Source of the DNA: Calvatia gigantea
Taxonomy: Eukaryota; Basidiomycota; Agaricomycetes; Agaricales; Lycoperdaceae
Assembly: GCA_025093985.1 (NCBI GenBank)
Contig: JACAAK010000003.1
Coordinates: forward strand, 806,001 to 870,000
Reading direction: 5' to 3'
Length of the DNA stretch: 64,000 bases
Below the pieces are notes generated by a model. That model did no database searches and had not been told where the DNA came from. It was given only the letters and a program-made list of their open reading frames with translations. Below, piece after piece: positions 33,306-45,078 of the stretch (the stretch's first letter is position 1; each line of letters starts with the position of its first letter). The translations under genes and the position numbers were made by a program.

Positions 33306-36300
33306 CTAGTTTCTTTGTCTGGGTGGTTTGTTGGATGTGTTTTTGGATTTTCTGCCCCCCTTTTTATGGATATCCTCTGGATGCCTTTTTAAGTAATCTC
33401 ATATGGCTTCTTTCACATTGCTAAGGTTAGATTCCACTGTCCACATATCTTCCTTATTGCTATACCCCTTCTAATATACTAGGAATTGATAACCCCTTCC
33501 ATGTTTTTGTTGTCCTCAGATCTCTTCCACTTTGTATTCCTTTTCATTATTGATGATTACTGGGTTGGGCACTAATAGTTGTTTTTGACTCATGAACTCT
33601 GCCTTGTGTGCTAGTGTTAGGAGTTGTTTATTAAAGACATTGTGTATGGCCCATCCTTCTGATAGGTCTAGCCAATATGCTACTTCTCCTATTTTTTCCT
33701 TAATATGGAAAGGACCATACCATTTCTGGCCTAGCTTCTTTAATGTTTGATTGGTATGGATGTTTGTGTTCTCAAGCCATACTTTGTCATTGATTTGGTA
33801 TGTCTTTGTGTGGAGCCTACTATGGTCATGTTGCTATTTCATCTTTTCTTGGTATGATTGCAGTGCTGATAAGGTGTTATCTCAGGCAGCTTGGAGCTGT
33901 TTTAGGAACTCTGTTGCTGTAGGGTTATTTGTTGACTGGTTGTTTTTCCCTTTTCATAGGTGTCTTCTGTAATTCAGAAAAAATGGCATTTCTTGTGTTC
34001 CTCTATGTTGCTTGTCATTGTAGTGGAATTCTGCTACCAGGAGCCATTCTATCCAGTTGTTTTGGTCATAGTTGCAATATAGATGGATGTAAGTTTCCAC
34101 TTTTCTGTTGATGCATTCCATTTGTCCATCTGTCTGGAAATGGTATGCTATTGATAGATTGCATTCTATGCTGAGTCCTTTGAATAGTTCTTTGGTGAAT
34201 TCTGATGTGAATTGAGGTCCTTGGTCACTGAGCACTTTCCTCAGCAGTCTATGTAGCTTCCATATTTCATCTCAGTAAATCCATGCAATATCCTTGGATG
34301 AAACATCCATTGTTGTCACTATGAGTTATATCATCTTCATGAAATGATTGATGATAACTAGTATTGTATCTTTTTCTTTTGATTCTGGTAATGGTCTGAC
34401 CATATCAATGCTGATTTCTTCCCAAGGTCCATTTGGTATTGGAAGAGGGTGTAGTGGTGATTTGAGTGGTGTTGTCCTTGGTTTGTTCCTCTAGCAGGCT
34501 TGACATCCTCAGATATATCTTTTTACATCTTTTCACATGGTTGGCCACCAGTAGTCACAGCTGATTAATTCCATCATTCTGTATTGCCCAGGGTGTCCTG
34601 TGTCTGGGACATCATGGTACTATTGTAGAATTTCCTCTCACAGCTTCTGGTTCAGTGGCATGTATATGCTGTTCTGTTTGTAGATCACTCTGTTGTCTTT
34701 GGCAAGCTCTGAGTCCTTTGTCTGTAACTCCATGAGGACTGCTGTCTCATGTTGGGGTTCCTTCTATATTTTTTCTAAGAATGTCAGTTCAAGGAATAGT
34801 TCAGCTCACAATAGGATTGTGTTGTTGGTGTTTTCTGTTTGCAACCAGCTTTCTCTGATCATGGTGACTAGTTTGTTTCCTGTTCTTCTGGTATTTGGTG
34901 GATCCAGGATAGCAGGTCAGCCTTGGTGTTTGGTTTTTCTGGTACATGCCATAGTGTAAAGTCATAATCTTGTAACTGCAGATACCATTGGGCTTGGCAC
35001 CCATTCAGCTTTTGTGGTTCTCAGTAGTATTTTAGGTTTTTGTGGTCTGTCTATATTTCAAATTTCTCTTTGGCAACTAGTAGGTAGTGTTTCCACTCCT
35101 TTAAGGCATGGACAATGGCTAATAGTTCCTTGTCATAGATTTTGTAGTTGCATTCAGCTGATAATAGTGTCCAAGATGTGAAGGCAATTGGGTGCCATTT
35201 GTCTTCCTGTAGTTGTAATAACATGCCTTCTAATGTGTAGTCTGATGCATTGACTTCCACTCAGAATTGGTTCTTTAGTGATGCATTTCTTTAGTTTATC
35301 AAATGCAGTCTGGTGCTCTTGGTTCCATTTCCATGTGGTTGCCCCTTTGAGCTTGTTTAGTGGCCCCATGATTTTGCTGAAGTTTCTAATGAAGCATTGG
35401 TAGTAATTGGCAAAGCCCAGGAATCTTTCTACTCCTTTGGTGCTTTTTGGTTTGGGCCAATCTTGTACCAATTTGACCTTTTCTTCTTCCATCTCAATAT
35501 GTCTGTGTCCTACCCTAACTCCTAGCATAGGGATTTTCTTGGTATTGAATATGCATTTGGTTTGTTTGAAGCATAGGTTGTACTGGCTTGCTCATTCTAA
35601 GAACTGTACCATCTGTTTCCTTAATTGTTCTTTCATGTCACCTGAAATTGCAAAGTCATCCATATAATTCATGATGTCTCTGTTCTATAGGAGATTATGG
35701 AAGATACTTGTCATCATTCAGAAGAAGGTCCCTGGTGAGTTACTGAGGCTGAAGTACATGACTGTTGGTTTGAAGAGCCCTTCATTGGTGAGAAATGCAG
35801 CCTTCCATTCATTCCTTTCCTTAATCCTGACATTGTTATATCCCCAGATGATATTTAGTTTGTTGAAGTATTTTGCTTTGCCCAACTTGTTGATTACTTT
35901 GCTGATTCTTGATAGCAGGGTCTTGTCTTTGATTACCACATTGTTCAATCATCTATAGAACTGAATTAGCCTTTTGAAACCATCTTTCTTGGGGATGAAG
36001 AAGGTTGGTGCTACATATGGGGATTTTGATGGTCTTATTTGTCCTGACTTGAGGTTTTCTTTGATGAATGCTTTGAGTTCATCCTGTTCTTTGACCATCA
36101 TGTTGTATGTTCCAGCACTTATTTCTTTCAGGGTATTTTAGTTAGGATTATTTCATGGTCCTATTCAGTTCATTCTGGAAGTTTGTCAAATGTCATTTTG
36201 TTGAACAAGTGTATAAATGGCTGTACATAGTTGGGTAGGTCTTCCAGTTTGGTTGGGTCTGGCTCATCTTCTTCTTCCCATAAGTCTTCTGTAGTAGTCA

Positions 36301-36576
36301 TACTTCATATTCTGTCTGTGATGCAGATGTTTTGGTGTGGAAACTGATAGCCTGGTGGGCATTGGGTGAATTTGATTTCCCTGTTATTCCAATCTACTTC
36401 TGAGTTGTGTTTGACCAACCAATTGTGCCCTAGGAAGACCTCTGCTCAGTCTTGTAATTGTATGACTGAGGCCTTGATTCTTTTTTTGTGTCCCTGGATA
36501 TTCATGTCAATAGTGGCCATTTCTGTTATCCTTTCTCCTTGGTTTGGTGTTCCATCTGCATTTAGCACCAGGATTT
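33306..36576 (-). pseudogene. pol: A2 pol: protease to chromodomain
   Basis: Chromodomain near 33400-33560, integrase near 33950-34560, RNase H near 35050-35260, RT near 35500-36000 with intact YMDDF near 35657-35671, and protease remnant with GHNWLVKHNSEVDW-like sequence near 36390-36430. Element D interrupts it at 36577 in the start of the protease region. It is more diverged than the other copies, as expected of the oldest layer. Confidence 0.88.
35195..36576 (-). repeat. Left arm of a 1382-bp inverted duplication of A2
   Basis: The reverse complement of this segment appears at 41818-43199 with the same length and, wherever I compared, the same sequence. The duplicate ORFs translate identically. 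Confidence 0.9.
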
Positions 36577-36810
36577 TGTTGGAATATAGGTAGACTTCCG
36601 TTATCTTTTTCTTACAGTAGATAATCACTTCGCTATCACGTGACATCACACTCATTCGCTGGCCTCATACCTTGCACACCCTCAGTCGACGTGGAACGAG
36701 ACTGAGGGTGTGCAAGGTATGAGGCCAGCGAATGAGTGTGATGTCACGTGATAGCGAAGTGATTATCTACTGTAAGAAAAAAATAATGGAAGTCTACCTA
36801 TATTCCAACA
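36577..36810. repeat. Palindrome made of two facing LTR halves
   Basis: Two 109-bp arms (36577-36685 and 36702-36810) are inverted copies with two mismatches around a 16-base loop. The right arm is the first half of D's 3' LTR; the left arm is a mirror copy joined at the short repeat ACCCTCAG/CTGAGGGT. The region could form a large hairpin. Confidence 0.9.
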
Positions 36811-36817
36811 CACCCCC

Positions 36818-38275
36818 TTAGACTGAAGGTATGTGGAGACCTAGTTTAGAATGTAAATGAATGAAGTCTGGCTCCTTAAGAGCCTTAGTGAGAATATCGG
36901 CAGTCATTTCCTTGGTAGATAAATAACAGATAGTAAAGGTCCCATCAGAAACACGTTCACGAATAAAATGATGTTTGATGTCTATGTGCTTGGTCCTTCC
37001 ATGAAAACGAGAGTCCTTGGTGAGATCAATACTGCTGGTGCAATCCATATAGACAGTGATGGGAAGTGAAACGGGCATCTCCAGTTCAGCTAGAAGTTGA
37101 ACCAACCATAATCCATACTTGACAGTGTAAGCTCCAGCCATGTATTCCCTCTCAGTTGATGAGTCCCCAACTGTAGGCTGTTTCTTACTGACAGTGATAA
37201 TAGATTTATCACCCATCTGAAAGACACAACCAGTGACAGCTCGACAATCATCAGGGTCCTCAGCTCCAGATGCATCAGAATAGCCAGTAAGGGTCAGGTG
37301 ATGATTATCCTTGGATTTTCCTCCCAAGACTTGGATGATATCACAAGTACCAGCGAGGTATTGGAGTACATGCTGGGCAGCCTTCCAGTGCTTTGGTCCA
37401 GGGTTGGAGTTGAATTGAGCAAGGAAGCGAGCAGCGAATCCGATGTCTGGGCGAGAGATGAGCGATATCCAGGTGAGAGCTCCTACAAGTTCACGATAGG
37501 GAGTCTTGGCCATTTGCTGTTTCTCTTCCTTGGTCTGAGGTCCATCAGCCTTAGAGAGTTTACAGCCAGGATCGAGTGGGAGCGATGTAGGATGGCAGTT
37601 CTGCATATGAAATCACTTGAGAGTGGTATCGATGTACTGGTGATGAGAGATGGAAATGGTTCGAGCTAGACAGTCCTCAATGAGAAGAAATCCCATGAGC
37701 CAATTCGGATCCTCCTCCTTCATGTCGAAGAGCTTGTGAAGTTGGGAGTGAATGTGCTTGAGTTCATCCTGTGAGCATGAAGTACTGAACATGTTGTCGA
37801 CATGAATGGCAATGATGGTAGTACCAGACTCCAGCTTGCGATAGAATACCGCATTATCAGTGTGGAGCTGTTTGAAGTGGATAGATGTAAGACGCTCAAC
37901 CATGTACTTGTACCAGAGACGGGCAGCTTGTTTGAGTCCATACAGACTTCGGATGAGTAGTAGCGCCCTGTTGGTACCATCTTCAAAGCCAGGTGGTTGC
38001 TTCATGTAGATGATACAGTCGAGGTTGTTGTGTAAGAAAGCACCAGTGACATCATCTTGAGCACGTTCCCAACCAAGGGTAGCGGATAGGTGAAGGATGA
38101 GCTTGATTGACTCCAGACGAGTGGTAGGAGAGAAGGTATCGTCATATTTGAGACCAGGGATCTGATTGAAACCTTGGGCGACGAGACGAGCCTTGTATCG
38201 GAGTACTTCTCCTTCAGGTCCGAACTTGATCGCATAGGTCCATCGACAACCAACAGCAGTCCTCTCCTTCGGCAT
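36818..38275 (-). pseudogene. pol: D pol: reverse transcriptase and RNase H
   Basis: RT with YKARLVAQGFNQIPGLKYDD near 38140-38205, MKQPPGF near 38000, YGLKQAARLWYKYM near 37905-37950, and the catalytic motif HVDNM near 37790-37805, where relatives have DD; the second Asp is Asn (codon complement 37793-37795). RNase H includes DSSTEREYMAGAY near 37135-37170 and ends with TADILTKAL near 36875-36900. The stop TAA overlaps the polypurine tract next to the LTR. The frame differs from the integrase frame, so an indel lies near 38700. Confidence 0.9.
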
Positions 38276-38699
38276 CTTCTCAGCTCTCCAGGTTCCTCAA
38301 GTAGAGTGAAGAGATATCTCTTCCCTCATAGCTTTCCACCAGTTGTCGGCATCAGGTCCAGTGATAGCCTCCTCGAAGCTCTGAGGGACGACTGGGCCAT
38401 AGGCAGCTAGGTAGGCAATGTGAGCGAGGCCGCCTTCAGGAGTGTGCTCGACAGCTTCATGCTCAGGAATTGTAGGAGGTAGTTGGTATTTGGAGGTTGG
38501 ATTGTTGAGACGATTAGCTCGAGCTTCACGTATTTTCTGATGCTGTTTCTTGGCTTCGAATTCCTTAACTGCTTGTTCTTCATTGGCTTGTTTGATCCAT
38601 GATGGTCGAGAGATTCGGGTAGTTCGTTGAGGCTCAGATGGATTAGGAATGGAGGAAGGAATAGGATTGGGATTAGCAGTCGAAGGAGCTGGGTGAGGA

Positions 38700-40202
38700 T
38701 CAGGAATGGATGGAGGAGTGGTGAATGGAGGATCGGAAGGTATATGTAGGAGATGAACGAGGGAGAGGCGAACCAGTCTCCTCAGGTATAGGGATGGAGT
38801 TAGGATGACTCCGAGAATGAGTGGGATCGTCGATGTTCACCCCCTCACTCATGACAGGAGGCATAGATGTATCAATACCTGGGTGGTTCGCTGTCTCATA
38901 GACGATGACATCCCAAGATACCTGAAATGACCTCTTCGAAGGGATCCATATCTTCCACGAAGTGGAGGCAGGATCAAAGCCACAGAATACCCCTTCAATA
39001 GAGTGGGCATCAAGCTTTCCTCGTCGAAGTTCATGTGGTGTGCAAACATGGCAGCGTGATCCGAAAATTCGGAAGGCAAAGACACTGGACTTCTCGTTGA
39101 AGAATGCCTGGTAAGAAGTGATGTGGTTGAGTGTCTTGGTTGGACTGCGATTACGAGCGTCGCTAGCATACTGGTGAGCTTCAGGCCAAAAGCCATCAGC
39201 CATACCAGCCTCCTTCAACATGGCGAGGGCATGCTCATGAGTAGTACGATTGAATCGTTCGGCTACACCGTTTTGTTGAGGAGTGTGTGGAGCTGACATC
39301 TCGTGGGTGATACCCTTGTCCTTGAAGTATGACTTGAGTGCATGTCCTGTAAATTCGCCACCGCAGTCTGATCGAAAATAGACCACTTTGTTGCCAATTC
39401 AGTTCTCGAGAGAGGTGATGAGGTCTCGGAGGTGTTGTCAAGCATCGCTCTTCTGCTTAAGAAAGATCTTCCAGCCCATCCTCGAAAAGTTGTCAATGAC
39501 AATGAGGACATGGTGGTACCCTTCAATAGAAGTGGAGAAAGGGCCTTGGAGATCGGCATGAAGGTGCTCAAGGGGTCGTTTCACTCATCGCGAAGCTTGC
39601 TGAGGGAAGGGAGCTTGTGGATGCTTGCCGAGGGCACACCCTGCACATGCATTGAGTCGATCCGAGGTCTTGAGATCAAGCCCGGAGACCATCTGATGCT
39701 TAGCTAGGTGTCGGAGGTATTCCTCGTTGAGGTGCCCAAGTCGGCGATGCCAGAGATCCAGTGACGATATGTCAGAGGAGATAGCAGTGAAGGCTAGTGA
39801 AGATGGAGGTGAAGTCTTGAGGGGATAAGAGCAGGTGAGGTGGTAGAGGCCATTTCGTTGGAGATGTCCTTCCATAATGATTTCGGCCTTCTTGTTAATT
39901 TGGACCAATCCCCCCTTCTTTCGAATTTCAAGGCCTTTTCGATCCATTCAGCTCTCAGAAATGAGGTTGTCGCGAGCATTGGGACAGTATTTGACATCGA
40001 GGAGAGTGACGACGCGAGCAGGGTGGCCTTTCACAGTGATGAGGAGCTCAATGTTCCCCACACCTGTGGAATGTAGCTGAGGGCCGTCGGCATTGATACC
40101 TCCAATAATATCGTTGTGAGGTGTAAATGTTGTGAATGCCAATCGTTGGTTACATATGTATGCCGTCGCACCGCTGTCGAGAATCCAAGTGTCTGATTTC
40201 GG
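38700..40202 (-). pseudogene. pol: D pol: protease and integrase
   Basis: Protease WILDSGATAYICN lies near 40150-40190, separated from gag only by one TAG. The pre-integrase zinc region has LWHRRLGHLN near 39740-39770 and CAGCALGKH near 39625-39655. The integrase core has FRSDCGGEFTGH near 39345-39380, PHTPQQNGVAERFNR near 39245-39290 and FGFDPAS-like sequence near 38960-38985. It is better preserved than C1 pol. Confidence 0.9.
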
Positions 40203-41369
40203 CTATGAGCTGGTGGTAGCCATATAGGCTGAGTCCCCAGCAAGAGAGTTCCCCCCACTAGCCGTAGATCGATTGTCATCCATAGTTTCATCAGCTTGAG
40301 CTTGATTAGCTCTGTGACGTGAGTTCCCTCCTTGTTTCTCCTTATTCTTCTTCTTCCTTTGGCGAGGTCCTTGACCTTCAGCCCCACCCCCTTTCGACCA
40401 ACAGTCCTTCCAGTCATGACCCAAAATCTTGCAGTTCGTGCAGAAGGGTTGACCAGGTTGCTGAGTCTGATTTCGCCAATTATTGTTGTCATTGTTCCTG
40501 GCCATAGAGCGGTATGCGAGAGCGGCAGTAGCCTGGTGATTCTTTCGAACACCATCCTCTTCGTGAATATGACGTTCGATTTCAGTGGCTGTGTAGTTTT
40601 CAGGTAGGCCAGTGAATACATAGCTCCAGTTGGGTGGCATAGATAGGCGCAGGATACAGGCGAAAAAATCGTCTCCGATGTCACATTTAATAGCTGCAAT
40701 GTCTCGACGTAGTGTCTTCATCGTAGTGATGTGTGTGATAACATCCTCGCTGTCGACGTATTTCGTTGTGATAAGGGTGCTCAGGAGCAGAGTCCAATCC
40801 ATCATAGACTGTCCCGCGAATATAGATTGAGCTTCCCCCCACATATCGGCAGCGATTTCGTGATAACCCAATTGTATCTGGATATCCTCCACCATATTGG
40901 CTGAGAGTATGGCGCAGACAATAGCATTTGTGCAAGCCCATCTCTCACTGTGTTCTGCGTTGTTGGTGTCACCCTGAACAGAACCAGTACAGTAGTCGTA
41001 AACGTCAAAGATTCGGAATTGAGTCCGCATCTGCTGGACCCATATCTTATAGTTCAACACATTAAGTTTGACGGGGAGGTTCATCATGTATTGATAATGA
41101 CTAGGCTCGATGTGAGCTACATTAAGAGTCCAATGGACTTTGTTGGGTTTCGACGGTGCCTTCCCCCTAGGTGGTGTGCTCGGCTCCTCGTGCTTGACTG
41201 AAACGCCTGCCGAAGCCGCCGACATAGTCCTGGTATTGGACTGTCTGGTCTGACTCTCGCGACCTAAGTCTGCGGATTCAGATTGTCCGAATGGCGACGA
41301 AAGTCTACCACCAGCGGATCCTTGGTGACCATCAGAGTCTACCTTGGATGCCTGGCTAGCTTGGGACAT
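40203..41369 (-). CDS. gag: D gag, open reading frame
   Basis: An uninterrupted 388-codon frame from the ATG at 41369. The N-terminus is low-complexity and Ser/Gln-rich (MSQASQASKV). The copia Gag core has LNYKIWVQQMRTQFRIFD near 41010-41065 and a DIAAIKCDIGDDFFACIL region. One CCHC knuckle, CTNCKILGHDWKDC, lies near 40405-40445, followed by a basic linker. The frame continues past the TAG at 40203-40205 into protease, so Gag-Pol may have been one polyprotein, with this stop either a mutation or a natural boundary. Confidence 0.85.
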   Translation of the reverse strand: MSQASQASKVDSDGHQGSAGGRLSSPFGQSESADLGRESQTRQSNTRTMSAASAGVSVKHEEPSTPPRGKAPSKPNKVHWTLNVAHIEPSHYQYMMNLPVKLNVLNYKIWVQQMRTQFRIFDVYDYCTGSVQGDTNNAEHSERWACTNAIVCAILSANMVEDIQIQLGYHEIAADMWGEAQSIFAGQSMMDWTLLLSTLITTKYVDSEDVITHITTMKTLRRDIAAIKCDIGDDFFACILRLSMPPNWSYVFTGLPENYTATEIERHIHEEDGVRKNHQATAALAYRSMARNNDNNNWRNQTQQPGQPFCTNCKILGHDWKDCWSKGGGAEGQGPRQRKKKNKEKQGGNSRHRANQAQADETMDDNRSTASGGNSLAGDSAYMATTSS

Positions 41370-41530
41370 AACATGGGTCTAAGAGAGGTTGCTTGGCTCG
41401 AAGGTGCTAGTATAGCAGGGGTAACGAAAACAGTGGAAAAAGAATAGGATGTTGATAGGATAACATCGGAGGGTATAAACGAATGAGTGGCGGTTTGATA
41501 AATGAGTGAACGGGTTCAATAGGTCGTGAC

Positions 41531-41546
41531 ACTGGGGCCCATAACC
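41531..41546 (-). promoter_or_regulatory. D primer-binding site, half-tRNA type
   Basis: The sense strand reads GGTTATGGGCCCCAGT, sharing its first 13 bases with C1's site. It matches the complement of the initiator tRNA-Met anticodon arm. Confidence 0.7.
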
Positions 41547-41817
41547 TAAAGGAAAGATATGACATGCAGGGCTAGGATAGACCTCAGTCAACATGGAACG
41601 AGACTATATTAGATTGTGTAATTACCTAGGATAGACTACGGAATGAGTTAGCTAGTGTGTACAATGGAGAACAATGGTTTGCTTACCCTCAGTCGACGTG
41701 GAACGAGACTGAGGGTATGCAAGGTATGAGGCCAGCAAATGAGTGTGATGTCACGTGATAGCGAAGTGATTATCTACTGTAAGAAAAAGATAACGGAAGT
41801 CTACCTATATTCCAACA
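41547..41817 (-). repeat. D 5' LTR (about 271 bp)
   Basis: In the sense direction it begins TGTTGGAATATAGG at 41817. The inner end is set by the primer-binding site; the last bases (CCTTTA) lack the usual CA, so the inner boundary is uncertain. Two near-identical 24-mers lie at 41582-41605 and 41687-41710. Confidence 0.7.
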
Positions 41818-43199
41818 AAATCCTGGTGCTAAATGCAGATGGAACACCAAACCAAGGAGAAAGGATAACAGAAATGGCCACTATTGACATGAATATCCAG
41901 GGACACAAAAAAAGAATCAAGGCCTCAGTCATACAATTACAAGACTGAGCAGAGGTCTTCCTAGGGCACAATTGGTTGGTCAAACACAACTCAGAAGTAG
42001 ATTGGAATAACAGGGAAATCAAATTCACCCAATGCCCACCAGGCTATCAGTTTCCACACCAAAACATCTGCATCACAGACAGAATATGAAGTATGACTAC
42101 TACAGAAGACTTATGGGAAGAAGAAGATGAGCCAGACCCAACCAAACTGGAAGACCTACCCAACTATGTACAGCCATTTATACACTTGTTCAACAAAATG
42201 ACATTTGACAAACTTCCAGAATGAACTGAATAGGACCATGAAATAATCCTAACTAAAATACCCTGAAAGAAATAAGTGCTGGAACATACAACATGATGGT
42301 CAAAGAACAGGATGAACTCAAAGCATTCATCAAAGAAAACCTCAAGTCAGGACAAATAAGACCATCAAAATCCCCATATGTAGCACCAACCTTCTTCATC
42401 CCCAAGAAAGATGGTTTCAAAAGGCTAATTCAGTTCTATAGATGATTGAACAATGTGGTAATCAAAGACAAGACCCTGCTATCAAGAATCAGCAAAGTAA
42501 TCAACAAGTTGGGCAAAGCAAAATACTTCAACAAACTAAATATCATCTGGGGATATAACAATGTCAGGATTAAGGAAAGGAATGAATGGAAGGCTGCATT
42601 TCTCACCAATGAAGGGCTCTTCAAACCAACAGTCATGTACTTCAGCCTCAGTAACTCACCAGGGACCTTCTTCTGAATGATGACAAGTATCTTCCATAAT
42701 CTCCTATAGAACAGAGACATCATGAATTATATGGATGACTTTGCAATTTCAGGTGACATGAAAGAACAATTAAGGAAACAGATGGTACAGTTCTTAGAAT
42801 GAGCAAGCCAGTACAACCTATGCTTCAAACAAACCAAATGCATATTCAATACCAAGAAAATCCCTATGCTAGGAGTTAGGGTAGGACACAGACATATTGA
42901 GATGGAAGAAGAAAAGGTCAAATTGGTACAAGATTGGCCCAAACCAAAAAGCACCAAAGGAGTAGAAAGATTCCTGGGCTTTGCCAATTACTACCAATGC
43001 TTCATTAGAAACTTCAGCAAAATCATGGGGCCACTAAACAAGCTCAAAGGGGCAACCACATGGAAATGGAACCAAGAGCACCAGACTGCATTTGATAAAC
43101 TAAAGAAATGCATCACTAAAGAACCAATTCTGAGTGGAAGTCAATGCATCAGACTACACATTAGAAGGCATGTTATTACAACTACAGGAAGACAAATGG
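41818..43199 (+). repeat. Right arm of the inverted duplication (A2 pol in plus orientation)
   Basis: Mirror copy of 35195-36576, carrying A2 protease remnant, RT with YMDDF and the start of RNase H, on the plus strand. It ends exactly where the E1 LTR begins, so it may continue beyond E1 outside the window. Confidence 0.9.
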
Positions 43200-43743
43200 T
43201 GTTATGAACATGCATATTTACTTAGATAATACAAAGCTCTAGAATGCCCTTAGAACTAGAACGTATCCAGACAGACCTAGAATGTAGCTAGACCTTGACT
43301 AGAACTTAATACACATAAATAGAATAGCTTATGTCATAATTCAAAGTCATACCACTTTGAAGTCATACCACTTTTAAATACGATATATAGACAAGTAACA
43401 TACCAATACAGTACAATACAGTAGTATACTGCTATAGTATATAAACCCTTCAACTTGACCAGTAGATGGCATTGTTTCTACTTGGTTAGGTGGAGACTCA
43501 ATCTATAACTCTCTTAACACTCTCTTATAATCTAAACCTAAGACATTACTTCTAAACTATTAAGTTTACTTTATAAGATGTTATAAAAATTATATGTTGA
43601 GGACAAGACCTCTGATTGTAGACATAAGAATACCTTAAGTTTTACTTAAATATTCTTAAGCCTTTGAGAAGGAGTCCCCTTTGATATCACAACTGCCTGT
43701 AGATATTAGGTTGACTTAGAACAAAGTCAATCTCACTATAACA
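43200..43743 (+). repeat. E1 5' LTR (544 bp)
   Basis: TGTTATGAAC to CTATAACA, with TATATAAA at 43438-43445. TTTTACTTAA at 43640-43649 is the exact complement of the ten bases after the LTR (43744-43753). That could be a self-primer, but it lies some 200 bases beyond the TATA box. Confidence 0.85.
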
Positions 43744-44481
43744 TTAAGTAAAAATGATCCTTTTCCAAGGCTAGGAGTCATTACTGTTGCTGTTTCGATG
43801 CCCACAACTGCATGAATAGAAGTCTATAGGGCAAGGTTCTTGTGTTGTTCTGAGCATAAGAACACAACAGATTAGACTTGCATTAAGGGCTAGTGTGGAT
43901 TAGCCTATGCATTTTCTTGTTCACTAAATTCCAGCAACCTAGTAGGATTAACACCCCAATGGAAGCAGAAGACTAGTCTAGACCAGACTAGGATAAAATA
44001 AGCAATTGCCTAACAGAGCTAAATCTGTAACAAGAGTCTGTTGCCTGATCAGATTAAAATCAGAAGTAGAGCTAGGAATAGTTGTTGAGTAAAGTTAATA
44101 AGACCTGATTCTAGAATTAGAAGAAGGCAAACAACAACTTAATTGGAGTAAACAGTAAGACTGGCTTCTAGGAAAGAAGAGGCAACCAAAGCTCTAGAAT
44201 AGTATTAAGTTCTGGAAAGGCAACTATTTGGGATATTGTCTTGAAGAAGAAATATTTCTTGTACAAAAACAGAATAGCTGAATATAGAAGTTATTCAGAC
44301 AAGTTCAAGCACAAAAATAAATAGTAAGTTCAAGAAAAGAAAACTAATATGACTAGTTAGAAAAATAAAACTGGAAATCACAAAACTTATAAAACAGCTG
44401 AAAAAGAAGAATTCTTCAGTCCATCTCTCAACAAAACAGTTTGGAGATATAAAGGACAAGACCCCCACTGGTTATACAATT
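43744..44481 (+). other. E1 leader, no gene seen
   Basis: About 740 bp of AT-rich sequence between the LTR and ORF1. It starts with TTAAGTAAAA, the candidate primer-binding site. The same leader sequence, diverged by a few percent, is found at the right end of the window in E2. Confidence 0.7.
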
Positions 44482-45078
44482 TTGAAGGAAAACCAAGAAA
44501 GGTATCAAGCCACTGACAAGATTTTCTCAAAGAAGAATACAGAGAAACAAAAAGAAGCCAACTTGTCACATTATGACAACAGCTTACAACAGGAACAAGC
44601 TCTGGAAGAGATACCCCTTACAGATCTGACAGAGAACAGTCTAAGGGAAAGGACCCTCAAAGAAGTCAGGGAACTAGTACTTCAGTACCTCAACCCAGAG
44701 AATGACAACAGGTTCTATTTGTTACCACAGCTTCTCAACCTCTATATGTTCAGGGAGTTGAATCAAGTGATACAAGAAGAGGCAGACAACATCAAGAATA
44801 TCAACCAGGCACTTATCAACAATCCACAACTGAAACAGGCAGATTATGCAGTAATCCAAGAGATAAAAGAAGTGACCCACCTGTTACTGAATCTTACAGA
44901 GATCTTGAACAAGCAGAAAATTCAGACTTCTCAGACCCTGATTTTGATAGAAACAGAGGAAGACTATCACCACTTGTCAGTAGACCAAGAACCCCAGTAC
45001 CTGAACAGTCAGCAACTCAATGAGTCCCCTCAGTCCTTCCTATCCAATGAGCATCTAGTATTCCCACTGTCCAACTGA
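44482..45078 (+). CDS. E1 ORF1, N-terminal Gag-like protein of unknown function
   Basis: Open 198-codon frame. The product is charged and probably helical (LTENSLRERTLKEVRELVLQ and ELNQVIQEEADNIKNIN), suggesting a coiled coil. It overlaps the gag frame, which lies at -1 relative to it, over roughly 44850-45078. The downstream part of this frame may simply be a shadow of gag. It has counterparts in E2 at 63038-63634. No family recognised. Confidence 0.55.
   Translation: MKENQERYQATDKIFSKKNTEKQKEANLSHYDNSLQQEQALEEIPLTDLTENSLRERTLKEVRELVLQYLNPENDNRFYLLPQLLNLYMFRELNQVIQEEADNIKNINQALINNPQLKQADYAVIQEIKEVTHLLLNLTEILNKQKIQTSQTLILIETEEDYHHLSVDQEPQYLNSQQLNESPQSFLSNEHLVFPLSN

Larger units (their letters stand above)
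3879..36576 (-). mobile_element. Outer family A element A2, split by nested insertions
   Basis: A minus-strand family A copy in three pieces: 3879-4299, 17825-17881 and 32687-36576. C1 and A4 interrupt ORF2, each with a perfect 5-bp duplication. The pieces add up to the exact 990 nt of ORF2 (320 + 57 + 613), so the reconstruction is internally checked. Pol follows at 33306-36576, up to the protease, where element D interrupts it. The 3' LTR survives only as a stub at 3879-3961. Gag and the 5' LTR are not present in this orientation. Confidence 0.9.
36577..41817 (-). mobile_element. Ty1/copia element D between mirror-image A2 flanks
   Basis: Minus-strand copia element with gag, protease, integrase, RT and RNase H. 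The 5' LTR is on the right (to 41817). The 3' LTR on the left is cut short and replaced by a mirror copy of the right-hand junction. Both outer flanks carry the same A2 sequence in opposite orientations, so no target duplication can be read. Confidence 0.88.

Noticed and set aside
43640..43753. Self-priming pair in family E
   Set aside because: The ten-base complement is perfect, but the LTR copy lies about 200 bases after the TATA box, too far to be the mRNA 5' end. Kept only as a note in the LTR entry.
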